Origin: JBAYGJ01 sp041666685
Lineage (GTDB): Bacteria; Patescibacteriota; Patescibacteriia; UBA10025; JAHIVO01
Direction: 5' to 3'
NCBI GenBank assembly: GCA_041666685.1
Contig: JBAYGJ010000002.1
Coordinates: 1-55,788, forward strand
DNA length: 55,788 bases
Below are positions 41,278 through 48,962 of the stretch, in pieces (the first letter of the stretch is position 1; each line of letters opens with the position of its first letter). Below the pieces are notes generated by a model that saw only the letters and a list, made by a program, of their open reading frames with translations, searched no databases and had not been told where the DNA came from. The position numbers were made by a program, and so were the translations under genes.

Positions 41278-43950
41278 CTACCTGTTGACGACTTTTTCTG
41301 CCTCCGCCATGTCGATAGACAGGAGTTTGGATGCTCCGTCGTTGCTCATAGTTACGCCGTAGATAATGGTAGCTTTATTCATCGTGGCTCGGTTATGGGT
41401 GATAACGATGAATTGGGTTTTTTTAGACAGCCTTTCCACGATTGAAGCGAACCTGATGGAGTTGCTTTCGTCCAGTGCCGCATCCACTTCGTCCAAAATG
41501 ACGAACGGCGACGGATTATTATGGATGATGGCGCAGATCAGGGCGATGGATGTCAGGGCACGTTCCCCGCCGGAGAGCATGCTGATGCCACGGAGTTTTT
41601 TCCCGGGCGGAGTGGCGTGGATATCGATGCCAGTGATTATTTTTTCCACTTTTTTGGTATACAGGGGATTTTTTTTCTTTTCCTCTTCTGCGTCCTCGTT
41701 ATCATCTCCCTCTTCGTCCTCCTCTTCTTCTCCCATTTCTTCCAATTCCTCTTCAGGGCTTTTCGGCTCTTCTTTGACCAGCGACAGGCTGGCGTGGCCG
41801 CCATTGAAGAGAATCTTGAAGTATTCGCCGAACTGGGCGTTGATCTGTTCGAAAGCCTTGCCGAACTGTTCCTTGATCGTCTCATTCAGGTTGGCGATGG
41901 CTGATTCAAGGTCGGCCATGGCCTTGTTCAGGTCGGCGGTTTCAGTGGTCAGGAAGTCAAAACGTTCCTTGGTGGTTTTGTATTCCTCGGCAACCTGCGG
42001 GTCGATGCCGCCGATCAGTTCGATCTGTTTTTTCAGGTGCTGGATCTGCTCGAAGAGTTGCGGCTCCGGCGGGACGGCCGGACCGGCCTTCACTCTGGCA
42101 CGTTCATCGTCAGTGAGCTCGTCGGTCATTTCTTTGGCCAGGTCCTCCTGGTGCGTTTCGATTTTAGCAATGGAGATCTGGATGCCGTTCAGTTCCGCGG
42201 TGATGATATTCAGGGCCTGTTGTTTTTGGGAGAAGACGTTCTGTTGTTTGAACACCTCTTCTTTCTTCTTTTGCTCAGTCTGGTTGAAAGACGCAATCTG
42301 TTCGGTAATTTTTGACAGTTGAGCCTCGATCCCGTTGATTTTTTGGCTGATTTCCTTCTCATCATTGGCGATATCCCGTGATAATTCTGAGGCGGTTTTG
42401 GACGATGAGGCCCGGGTCAGGTCACGGGAAATTTTGGCCAATTCGTCCGTCAGGTTTGTTATTTGAGCGCGGTGCAGGGATTCTTTTTCCTGATGGACCT
42501 GGAGCTTGATTTTGATGGCATTGATTTCAGTTGCGATTGTTTCCTTGTGACCGAGCAGTTTGGCGATTTGGTCCTGCAGGCCGATGACTTCATGCGGGTC
42601 GCCGGAACCTGATTCGCGGAGTTTCTGGGCCAGATGGCGGAGTTGGCTGGTGATGGCCCGGGCCGTTGTTTTGATCGCGTGCAGCTCGTCCAGTGTCTGG
42701 GCCTGCTCGATTTTATTCAACAATTCCTGCTGTTCGGTAAAAAGTTGGTCAATGGATTTGGCTACCTCTGGAATGGTGACGGTTTTTCGGTTGGCCATCC
42801 GGCTGCGCGACGCCTGGAGGCTTTGGCTCAATGCCTGGATCTCGGAGGAGACGACCTGGAATGTTTTTTCCTTTTCGGCCAAATGGCTGGAGAATTTTTC
42901 CGCCTGTCCGGAATGTCCCGCGCTGGAGACGTCGAGTTCGCTGATGGACGCCTGCAATTGTTCCTTGCGGCGTTCGAGCCAGACCAGATCGTATTGGCCC
43001 TGCTGTTCGCGGCTGACGGCGATTTTGCCCTTGATGATGGCCTGGTCGCGCAGCAAGGAATTTTTTTCCGTTGACAGTTGGTTGTATTCGCGCTGGAGTT
43101 TGTCGTACTCTTCCTGCCGACTGGTGCCCAGGGCCAGCTCGTGCATATGAGCCTGGATAGTATCCAACTCCTTGGTAACCGTTTCGCGTTTCTTGTCGGT
43201 CTCGTGGAATTTTTTCTCTTCCACTTCATGTTGGGCGGCCAGGTCATGCCATTGGCCGGTGTAATAGGTATGCTGGACGTTTTTCAGTTCCGCCTGCACT
43301 TCCTCGCGTTTTTCCAGGCGGTGTACCTGGCGGGTCAGCGAGCGAAGCCTGGGCTCGATTTCCTGGATGAGCAGTTCGGCCTGGCTGAGGTTTTCTCGGG
43401 TCAGGTCGAGTTTATGCTCAGCCTGTTCTTTTTTGAGCTGGTACTGCCTGACGCCGGCCGCCTCGTCAAAAAATTCCTTCCGTTGGTTCGGCGTGGCGGC
43501 CAGGAACAGGTCGACCATGCCCTGGCTAATGATGCTGTAGGAGCGCTGGCCGAAATTCGATTTAGCCAAAAGCAGGAGGATGTCCTGGAGCCGGACCTTG
43601 TTCTTGTTGATGAAGTATTCGCCCTCCCCGTCCCGGTAGATTTTCCGGGTAATGATGATTTCACCGTAATCGATGGGCGCCTGGCGGTCCTCGTTATTCA
43701 GGTGCATGTCCACCTGGCAGAATCCGAGGCGGGATTTCTTGTCCGAGCCGGCAAAAATGACGTCCTCGGATTTCTTTCCGCGGAGGGTTTTCAGGCTCTG
43801 TTCGCCCAGGACCCAACGGACCGCGTCAGCGGTGTTGGACTTGCCGGAGCCGTTTGGGCCGACGATGGCCGTAATGCCCGGCTTGAATTCTAGGACGGAT
43901 TTGCTGGCAAATGATTTAAAGCCCTGGATGACGAGTTGTTGGAGATACAT
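41278..43950 (-). CDS. smc: Chromosome segregation SMC-like ATPase lacking a recognisable hinge
   Basis: 890 residues from the ATG at 43950 (a TTG 27 nt upstream is possible). The N-terminal head has Walker A GPNGSGKSN and the R-loop and Q-loop region; the C-terminal head has signature LSGGERALTSIALICAI, Walker B FVILDEVDAALDE and ITHNRATM. Coiled coils fill about 170-690. Standard SMCs run to about 1150-1200 residues with a hinge of about 150 residues in the middle; here the centre (about 390-470) is only a Lys/Glu/Gln helical break without the conserved hinge glycines. An acidic insert of about 40 residues (EEELEEMGEEEEDEEGDD) lies in the C-terminal head before KKVEKIITGI. It follows no ftsY and lies 100 bp upstream of rpsP. 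Confidence 0.88.
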   Translation of the reverse strand: MYLQQLVIQGFKSFASKSVLEFKPGITAIVGPNGSGKSNTADAVRWVLGEQSLKTLRGKKSEDVIFAGSDKKSRLGFCQVDMHLNNEDRQAPIDYGEIIITRKIYRDGEGEYFINKNKVRLQDILLLLAKSNFGQRSYSIISQGMVDLFLAATPNQRKEFFDEAAGVRQYQLKKEQAEHKLDLTRENLSQAELLIQEIEPRLRSLTRQVHRLEKREEVQAELKNVQHTYYTGQWHDLAAQHEVEEKKFHETDKKRETVTKELDTIQAHMHELALGTSRQEEYDKLQREYNQLSTEKNSLLRDQAIIKGKIAVSREQQGQYDLVWLERRKEQLQASISELDVSSAGHSGQAEKFSSHLAEKEKTFQVVSSEIQALSQSLQASRSRMANRKTVTIPEVAKSIDQLFTEQQELLNKIEQAQTLDELHAIKTTARAITSQLRHLAQKLRESGSGDPHEVIGLQDQIAKLLGHKETIATEINAIKIKLQVHQEKESLHRAQITNLTDELAKISRDLTRASSSKTASELSRDIANDEKEISQKINGIEAQLSKITEQIASFNQTEQKKKEEVFKQQNVFSQKQQALNIITAELNGIQISIAKIETHQEDLAKEMTDELTDDERARVKAGPAVPPEPQLFEQIQHLKKQIELIGGIDPQVAEEYKTTKERFDFLTTETADLNKAMADLESAIANLNETIKEQFGKAFEQINAQFGEYFKILFNGGHASLSLVKEEPKSPEEELEEMGEEEEDEEGDDNEDAEEEKKKNPLYTKKVEKIITGIDIHATPPGKKLRGISMLSGGERALTSIALICAIIHNNPSPFVILDEVDAALDESNSIRFASIVERLSKKTQFIVITHNRATMNKATIIYGVTMSNDGASKLLSIDMAEAEKVVNR

Positions 43951-44040
43951 GGTGTCTTTGTGGGATTTTTTGGACAAATGAAAGAGGCTTGAGGCCCTCT
44001 TGATGGGGATATTTTAACATGTTTTCGGGAAATTCCCAAA

Positions 44041-44078
44041 TAAAAATCGGGCTCACACTAGTAGAATGTGGAGCCCGT
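44041..44078 (-). terminator. Terminator of the 115-aa membrane protein gene
   Basis: Minus strand CGGGCTC..GAGCCCG with an inner CACA..TGTG pairing, followed by ATTTTTA. Confidence 0.8.
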
Positions 44079-44101
44079 AGCATTTCTGGTTTGAGATGTG
44101 T

Positions 44102-44449
44102 CTAAAGTGGCGCGTTCTGGCCAGTTTCTGGAGTGCCACCATTTTTTGTCATCAGGTATTTCTGGCGATATTTTTTACCCCCAATAAACCCGAAGACGAT
44201 GATACCGAAGACATAGGCGATGGCGCTGATTATCAGCATTGCTTTCCAGAACGGATCGTGTTCAGCCAAGTATCCTCCGAAAATGGATCTTAGTATGAGG
44301 ACGATACATGCTATGCCGAACAGCATCAGGATGAAAAGGTCCATCTTTTTGTCATTCCAGTGGTTATTGATCCATTGGAAACAACCAACCGGAAAACAGA
44401 TAGTATATCCCAGGGCTTTAAGGTTCTCTAGAAAACCTTGGATAGACAT
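44102..44449 (-). CDS. Small polytopic membrane protein (115 aa)
   Basis: Membrane helices at about 37-53 (LFILMLFGIACIVLILR) and 69-88 (AMLIISAIAYVFGIIVFGFI), a possible amphipathic N-terminal segment, and a polar tail. The family is not recognised. A strong AGGAGG lies 7 nt before the ATG and a TTGACG-17-TATGAT promoter (44493-44521) precedes it, with a GTAATTTAA element in the leader shared with the sigma-factor and pyrBI genes. It is monocistronic with its own terminator. Confidence 0.7.
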   Translation of the reverse strand: MSIQGFLENLKALGYTICFPVGCFQWINNHWNDKKMDLFILMLFGIACIVLILRSIFGGYLAEHDPFWKAMLIISAIAYVFGIIVFGFIGGKKYRQKYLMTKNGGTPETGQNAPL

Positions 44450-44492
44450 CCTATCCTCCTCGCTTTTGAAGGAACCATTATTAAATTACACA

Positions 44493-44521
44493 ATCATATC
44501 GTCTTTTATTAGGTGCGTCAA
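44493..44521 (-). promoter_or_regulatory. Promoter of the 115-aa membrane protein gene
   Basis: Minus strand TTGACG (44516-44521), 17 nt, TATGAT (44493-44498), followed by GTGTAATTTAATAA. Confidence 0.75.
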
Positions 44522-44552
44522 GGGAAGTTAAAAACTTCCATAAACTTGTTAT

Positions 44553-44581
44553 TTGACGTCAGTTGTCCCTCCGTGTATCAT
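44553..44581 (+). promoter_or_regulatory. Promoter of the 210-nt structured RNA
   Basis: TTGACG (44553-44558), a 17 nt spacer, TATCAT (44576-44581). It is divergent from the 115-aa gene promoter 32 bp away. Confidence 0.7.
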
Positions 44582-44587
44582 GGAGAT

Positions 44588-44799
44588 GCCCGCCATGTGA
44601 ACAGCACGGAAGAGGGCGACTACTGAACAGCTCGCATTTTGCGGGAAGAGTCATGCGAGCAACTTCGCAACCCGGGAGAGCGGTCTGTACCTTTTCATTC
44701 AATTCATAATCTACCCTCGTGGTGGATGCGGCAACTGCCGTTGATCATCAATCCGATGTACAGACCCGGTGTGAGCATACGCTCTCCCGGTCTTTTTTT
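44588..44799 (+). ncRNA. Unidentified structured RNA of about 210 nt, plus strand
   Basis: Starts about 7 nt after a good promoter and ends in a strong terminator. Helices: GCTCGCAT..ATGCGAGC (about 44630-44660), CCGGGAGAGCG (44672-44682) with CGCTCTCCCGG (44780-44790), and nested in it GGTCTGTAC (44682-44690) with GTACAGACC (44758-44766). There is no coding frame of note. It runs antisense to nothing and opposes the sigma-factor gene, whose terminator touches its own. I do not recognise it: it lacks the end-to-end pairing of 6S RNA and the SRP core. Confidence 0.6.
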
Positions 44800-44834
44800 A
44801 AATTAAAAAAAGCCATTGTGTTTCCACAACGGCT
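44780..44834. terminator. Back-to-back terminators of the 210-nt RNA and the sigma-factor gene
   Basis: The plus-strand RNA ends at CGCTCTCCCGG plus TCTTTTTTT (44780-44799). On the minus strand AGCCgTTGTG-GAAA-CACAAtGGCT (44811-44834) plus seven T ends the sigma-factor transcript. Confidence 0.9.
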
Positions 44835-44837
44835 AGG

Positions 44838-45683
44838 TCAATCGGAGAACATGCCTCCGCCTTCAGTTTCTGTTAATTTTCTGGCAGCAATTTTCAATTT
44901 ACGCTTGGCGATGGTGAATCGGGCTTGGACCATCGTGGTGGTCATTTGGAAACGTTCAGCCGCTTCCTTAAGTAAGTGGCGCTGACCATCTTCCATGCCA
45001 CTCATATACCGGAAAATTTCACGTTCCTCATCGGTTAAGACTTGGAGTAGGTCGGCCAGAACTGCGGCATAATGCCGTTGATCAACGATGGCATCAGGTG
45101 AGATGGCGCGCTCATCTACTAGCAGGTCATGTAATGACGAATCACTGTCAGAAAAATGCTCATCCAATGACCGATGCGTTGCGGTGGCAAACGCCTCCCT
45201 CATCTGGGTTTCGCTGATGCCGAGCTCTTTCAGTTGCTCTGGTGATAACGGTGCACCTGACTGGCCGGCGACGGCAGTTTCCAGCGCTTTCCGGATGGCA
45301 TAGAATTCGTTCTGGATGTGCGTCCTTGAGGAAATGATATGCTGGAATCTGGCGACTTCTTCTCTGATATGCTGACGGATCGGCCAGACTGCATAGGAGA
45401 TGAGACGCGCGTTCCTGTCTGGATGGTATAATTTTATTGCGATAGCCAGCCCAGTATTGCCGGCGTTGACCAGGTCTTCGATAGCAACGTCGGACCAGCT
45501 GTACAAATTGGCGACGGAAACGACGAAACGCAGATGAGCTTTTGCCAGTTTTTCCTGCGCTTTTCTATCACCCACCAGACTTTTTGTCGCTAATTGTGCC
45601 TCCTCTTCACGTGTGATGAGAGGAGTCTTACCGATCTCATCCAAGTAATACTTATAACTTGGAGAGTTGGAATAAGTGCCCAT
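44838..45683 (-). CDS. RNA polymerase sigma-70 family factor, alternative (281 aa)
   Basis: 281 residues: a short N-terminus with region 1.2 (YYLDEIGKTPLITREEEAQL), region 2 (AHLRFVVSVANLYSW, then DLVNAGNTGLAIAIKLYHPDRN and SYAVWPIRQHI), a spacer like region 3, and region 4 (LTDEEREIFRYMSGME, LKEAAERFQMTTTMVQARFTIAKRKL). The -10 recognition helix is SYAVWPIRQ rather than the canonical TYAxWWIRQA, so its promoter preference may differ from the housekeeping factor; it is too short for RpoD. SD GAGAGG precedes the ATG. Its promoter is TTGACG-17-TACACT (45725-45753). Confidence 0.9.
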   Translation of the reverse strand: MGTYSNSPSYKYYLDEIGKTPLITREEEAQLATKSLVGDRKAQEKLAKAHLRFVVSVANLYSWSDVAIEDLVNAGNTGLAIAIKLYHPDRNARLISYAVWPIRQHIREEVARFQHIISSRTHIQNEFYAIRKALETAVAGQSGAPLSPEQLKELGISETQMREAFATATHRSLDEHFSDSDSSLHDLLVDERAISPDAIVDQRHYAAVLADLLQVLTDEEREIFRYMSGMEDGQRHLLKEAAERFQMTTTMVQARFTIAKRKLKIAARKLTETEGGGMFSD

Positions 45684-45724
45684 ATTTACCTCTCAATGTA
45701 CGTGTGTTTGTTTTAAATTACAAA

Positions 45725-45753
45725 AGTGTACGATATTATCAGCTCCTCGTCAA
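45725..45753 (-). promoter_or_regulatory. Sigma-factor gene promoter
   Basis: Minus strand TTGACG (45748-45753), 17 nt, TACACT (45725-45730), then TTTGTAATTTAAAAC in the leader. Confidence 0.75.
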
Positions 45754-45754
45754 G

Positions 45755-45806
45755 GGACGGGTAGGGATCCCTCAACATTGCCACTTCGACTTCGCTCGTG
45801 GGCTAC
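45755..45806. repeat. Palindromic element of the CTTCGACTTCGCTC family
   Basis: CCACTTCGACTTCGCTCGTGG (about 45780-45800) is the same family as the palindromes in the tRNA-Pro and tRNA-Ile copies. It is preceded by CGGGTAGGGA, which resembles a tRNA-Gly 3' end, though no tRNA gene is here now. Confidence 0.55.
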
Positions 45807-45863
45807 GTTCGGGATATTTTTTCTGCCGAAATTTTTTCGCTCAGGAGGAACTTGAAAATTCGA

Positions 45864-45901
45864 GAAAAAATAAATACCGCCAAGTCGGATGACTCGGCGG
45901 G
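45864..45901 (-). terminator. pyrBI terminator
   Basis: Minus strand CCGCCGAGTC-ATCC-GACTTGGCGG followed by a T-rich tract ending in six T. Confidence 0.9.
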
Positions 45902-45927
45902 GTATGGGTAGCGAAAAAGGTTCGATG

Positions 45928-47409
45928 TTAATCCCAGAGAGGAGTGCCACAGTATTCGCAAGTCAGAATCTTGGAATCTGCGCCCGGCTGGCCGGTAAAG
46001 AGAAAGTTCGGTTTCGCTTCACGATCATTGTTCGTGATGCAGGCATTGTTTGTGCAGTGCACATTTTGCGAAATACCGATAGGGGCACGGTACCGCCTTT
46101 TGAGAATTGTACTGTTGCCCGGCAGGTAATTGATCGTTACGCCGGGGTAGAGGGTTTGGATTGTGGCGCCGGCGAATTCGGGCAGCTCGTAGTCGTTGAG
46201 GAGCAGAACGTCTTTCTTGCCGCTCGGATGCCGGCTTGATTTGACGTAACGGACGGACTGTCCGGAGATGCCTCCCGGTAAACACTGGAGTAGTTTGAGC
46301 AGACGCTCGATATTATCGGCCTGTCCCGGCGGGATATGGTCGATAACTGTCCCGCATTTGATCGGCTGGAAATGTTTGAGTGGCTTGCCGGTCACGACGG
46401 TTTTTTCCGTCTGGTCAATGAAGAACGGCTGTTGGACAGGGTGCAGGTCGATCGGCACATACTGTGTTTCGCACAGCATCGCGATGATAGCCATCCGAGC
46501 AGGTATGCCGTATTCGGCCTGCTGGAAGGCGATGATCCGCTTATCGAGGGAAACCTCGGAGTCGATTTCATCCACTCGCGGGAGCGGATGCATGACGCGC
46601 ACATCGGGCTTCCAACTATCCAGCACATCCTGATTGATAATGAAACGGTGGCGGACCGATTCGATGTAGCGTTTTTCTTCTGTCGACATGCGTTCTAATT
46701 GGAACCTGGTGACATAGACGATGTCGCAGTCTGCCAGGATATCCAATGAATCCCCTTCGGTTACGTTTGCGAGGCTGAGTTTGTACCGATCCGGAAGTTC
46801 GAACCCTTTGGGCGCGGCGAATTTGAATTTCATGCCTTCGCGTCGGCAAAATGCCTGGAGTAAGGTATGAGCTGTCCGGCCTTTGCTGGGGTCGCCCATA
46901 ATACCGAGGGTGAAATTGTCCAGGCGGCCAAGTGTGCGTTTGATGGTCAGCATATCCAAGACAGTCTGGGTGGGATGCCATTGCCGCCCATCGCCGCAGT
47001 TGATGATATTGACCGGTCCGGGGTTGATGACTGAGAAATCGGTCACGTATTCCTGACATCTTTTGGCGATATAGAGCGGCTCACCTTCGATGCTGGTGCG
47101 GATAGCGACTATTCGTGTATTGCGCCCGACATGCATGCGCAGGTCGTCAGTGAAACTCTCCCCTTTACCCATAGATGATTGATTGGGATCGGCGAACCGA
47201 GTCACCTTCATTCCCATATTATCACCTGCGGTTTCGGTAGCTAGCATTGTCCGAGTGCTCCGCTCCCGAAAGAGTGTGAGTAGTCGGTAATGCGGATACT
47301 GCCGGTTGCAGGTATTCCTCTGCGCCCATGGGATCATAGATTCCGCCTGACCTACGACGTAATCTATGGAGTTGTTGCCCATGAAGCTGTCCATGTTGAT
47401 GACGTGCAT
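45928..47409 (-). CDS. pyrBI: Aspartate carbamoyltransferase, fused catalytic and regulatory chains (PyrBI)
   Basis: 493 residues. The catalytic part (1 to about 325) has FRERSTRT (47-54; usually Fx(E)PSTRT), HPTQ (about 144) and HPLPRVDEI. The regulatory PyrI part follows after a short linker: LKHFQPIKCGTVIDHIPPG (nucleotide-binding), then the zinc site CTNNAC and CEYC at the C-terminus. The fused enzyme makes N-carbamoylaspartate, the committed step of pyrimidine synthesis, and the PyrI part suggests allosteric control by nucleotides. A strong AGGAGG precedes the ATG. Separate pyrB and pyrI are the usual form; fusions are known but uncommon. Confidence 0.93.
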   Translation of the reverse strand: MHVINMDSFMGNNSIDYVVGQAESMIPWAQRNTCNRQYPHYRLLTLFRERSTRTMLATETAGDNMGMKVTRFADPNQSSMGKGESFTDDLRMHVGRNTRIVAIRTSIEGEPLYIAKRCQEYVTDFSVINPGPVNIINCGDGRQWHPTQTVLDMLTIKRTLGRLDNFTLGIMGDPSKGRTAHTLLQAFCRREGMKFKFAAPKGFELPDRYKLSLANVTEGDSLDILADCDIVYVTRFQLERMSTEEKRYIESVRHRFIINQDVLDSWKPDVRVMHPLPRVDEIDSEVSLDKRIIAFQQAEYGIPARMAIIAMLCETQYVPIDLHPVQQPFFIDQTEKTVVTGKPLKHFQPIKCGTVIDHIPPGQADNIERLLKLLQCLPGGISGQSVRYVKSSRHPSGKKDVLLLNDYELPEFAGATIQTLYPGVTINYLPGNSTILKRRYRAPIGISQNVHCTNNACITNNDREAKPNFLFTGQPGADSKILTCEYCGTPLWD

Positions 47410-47483
47410 GACAAATCCTCCTGTCCCTCAAATTGGGACGGTTTGTATGTTAAATTACTCTATTTTTTTCTATTGTTTCAAAT

Positions 47484-47512
47484 ACCTTACCATAGCGGTT
47501 TAGGAGCGTCAA
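47484..47512 (-). promoter_or_regulatory. pyrBI promoter
   Basis: Minus strand TTGACG (47507-47512), 17 nt, TAAGGT (47484-47489). The leader of about 70 nt contains GTAATTTAA and ends in the SD. Confidence 0.65.
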
Positions 47513-47514
47513 GG

Positions 47515-47545
47515 AAATAAAAAGGGCCGGGCTTATGCTCGACCT
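47515..47545 (-). terminator. Terminator of the 81-aa membrane protein gene
   Basis: Minus strand GGTCGAGC-ATAA-GCCCGGCC with imperfect pairing, followed by TTTTTATTT. Confidence 0.65.
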
Positions 47546-47552
47546 GACTTGG

Positions 47553-47798
47553 TCAATCTGGATGGAATTGGGAACGATGGTTCTGCCTGATAGCCCGATC
47601 TTGGCGCCGTAGTCTCATTACAATAATAATGAGATAGACTTGGAGCCCGGTGATGCAGACCATGCAGAAAAGCAGGTCCAGGCAGATGATAAGGTTGCTG
47701 ATGCCTTTATTGAAAGGCAGGAAACTTAGGGCCATCATCAGTAAGCCTATGGCCATGATTTCCATAAGGCGGATGGCACGTTTGGTAGAAAGTTTCAT
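47553..47798 (-). CDS. Small membrane protein with two helices (81 aa)
   Basis: Helices at about 11-28 (LMEIMAIGLLMMALSFLPF) and 35-60 (SNLIICLDLLFCMVCITGLQVYLIIIVM), with a basic C-terminal tail (RLRRQDRAIRQNHR). The family is not recognised. SD GAGGAAG lies upstream; the promoter is TTGACG-17-TACATT (47901-47929). The leader of about 100 nt holds an ACGACAGTTGTCGT palindrome just before the SD that could gate translation. Confidence 0.65.
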   Translation of the reverse strand: MKLSTKRAIRLMEIMAIGLLMMALSFLPFNKGISNLIICLDLLFCMVCITGLQVYLIIIVMRLRRQDRAIRQNHRSQFHPD

Positions 47799-47900
47799 TC
47801 GGCCGCTTCCTCAATACGACAACTGTCGTAGTTTGCCGTCCAATGGGCATGTTTATGAGGAGCAATCCTATTACTCTGAATGTACGAGTAGGTTCATGGC

Positions 47901-47929
47901 AATGTATCATGGAGATGTGCGGACGTCAA
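47901..47929 (-). promoter_or_regulatory. Promoter of the 81-aa membrane protein gene
   Basis: Minus strand TTGACG (47924-47929), 17 nt, TACATT (47901-47906). Confidence 0.65.
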
Positions 47930-47933
47930 GCAT

Positions 47934-47962
47934 AAAAAAAGGAGCCGGTGGGTGGGGCTCCT
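47934..47962 (-). terminator. Terminator of the zinc-ribbon gene
   Basis: Minus strand GGAGCC-CCACCCACC-GGCTCC plus seven T; it begins right after the stop codon. Confidence 0.9.
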
Positions 47963-47963
47963 T

Positions 47964-48110
47964 TTAGGAATTAGGAAGCGGTGAAAATGTTCCGTCGGGG
48001 GAGTATCCAGGCTTGATAGTGCCGCAACGTGAGCACTTCATCGGATCGGTAACGTGTAATCCACAATTTGGGCAGACCCAGATCGGGATAGGCGGACGAT
48101 TTATTTCCAT
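47964..48110 (-). CDS. Small zinc-ribbon / rubredoxin-like protein (48 aa)
   Basis: ATG at 48108-48110, TAA at 47964-47966. The 48 residues contain two CxxC knuckles, C13-P-N-C16 and C26-S-R-C29, nine residues apart, with an aromatic (W11) before the first, fitting a zinc ribbon; rubredoxin-type spacing would be longer. A strong AAGGAGG lies 5 nt before the ATG and a perfect terminator follows the stop, so this is certainly expressed as a single small gene. Its partner and role are unknown. Confidence 0.8.
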   Translation of the reverse strand: MEINRPPIPIWVCPNCGLHVTDPMKCSRCGTIKPGYSPDGTFSPLPNS

Positions 48111-48175
48111 CAACCCTCCTTGGCTAAAGGAACGTATACTGATGTTAGTATACTCTTGAAATTTTTTTCGGGAAA

Positions 48176-48208
48176 ATAAAAAGGAGCCGACAGTTACGTG
48201 CGGCTCCA
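48176..48208 (-). terminator. pyrF-pyrE terminator
   Basis: Minus strand GGAGCCG..CGGCTCC (7 bp) followed by TTTTTATTTT. Confidence 0.9.
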
Positions 48209-48248
48209 GAATAGGAAAAGGGAATCGAATGAGCGGTGAGAAAATCGG

Positions 48249-48920
48249 TCAGCTTTGCTGATGTTCAGCAATGAAGCGCTGAACGTCAGCGTGCTGTTCC
48301 TCGGTAATCAGATGCTCCTCGGCAAAGGTCTGGGCGACGTCCAGGATCCTGAAGAGCGAACCGGTACGGAAACCGTCGCGCCGCAGGGATTCCATGCCAC
48401 CCTGCTGGCGGTCGAATGCGACGAGGACGGTAATCTCATCCTGAGGATAGCCGCCCGTGATGAGCTTTTTGCTGGCTTCGCGCTTGCTTTTTGACGTAGT
48501 CACTACGTCATCAATGAGGTAGAGGTGTCCCCCTTCCTCATAGTTGCCTATGACCAGCGATCCGCTGCCGATGCCGTAGTTTTTTGGCTCAGGGCGGAGT
48601 GCCCGCAGGCGCAGATCCATGCCCATTCCCTGGCCGGCATATACTGCCGCCGTAGCCAATGGGTTAGCCGCCTCCGGAATGCCGCAGACGTAATTCGGAG
48701 TCCTCCGGCGTTCGCTGATGAGTTCCGAAATAAGCGTGGCGAAAAGCACGCCGAACATCGGAATGAGGCCGTGGGAATCCCACATTTTATCACGCAGGTT
48801 GACGTAGATCGGCGACATGCTGCCGTCTTTGAGTTTGGTCAATGGGCCGACGACGATGATTTTCTCGTCGAGCAGCCTCTTTAGGAATTCCAGATGATCT
48901 CTGGGGTTCAGGTTTTCCAT
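48249..48920 (-). CDS. pyrE: Orotate phosphoribosyltransferase
   Basis: 223 residues, type I PRTase fold. The PRPP loop is LYLIDDVVTTSKSKREA and the N-terminal hood carries SPIYVNLRDK, with GIPEAANPLA before it. It joins orotate to PRPP to give OMP. GGAG lies 7 nt before the ATG at 48920; an in-frame Met 15 nt earlier is less well placed. It is the second gene after pyrF, about 40 nt downstream, so decarboxylase and transferase are made together, a bacterial analogue of UMP synthase in separate chains. Confidence 0.93.
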   Translation of the reverse strand: MENLNPRDHLEFLKRLLDEKIIVVGPLTKLKDGSMSPIYVNLRDKMWDSHGLIPMFGVLFATLISELISERRRTPNYVCGIPEAANPLATAAVYAGQGMGMDLRLRALRPEPKNYGIGSGSLVIGNYEEGGHLYLIDDVVTTSKSKREASKKLITGGYPQDEITVLVAFDRQQGGMESLRRDGFRTGSLFRILDVAQTFAEEHLITEEQHADVQRFIAEHQQS

Positions 48921-48962
48921 AAGCACTCCATGCAAAAGGGTGGAAGAAAATAGAGGTTGCTG

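Noticed and set aside
44588..44799. 6S RNA identity for the 210-nt RNA
   Set aside because: The 5' and 3' ends do not pair with each other as 6S requires.
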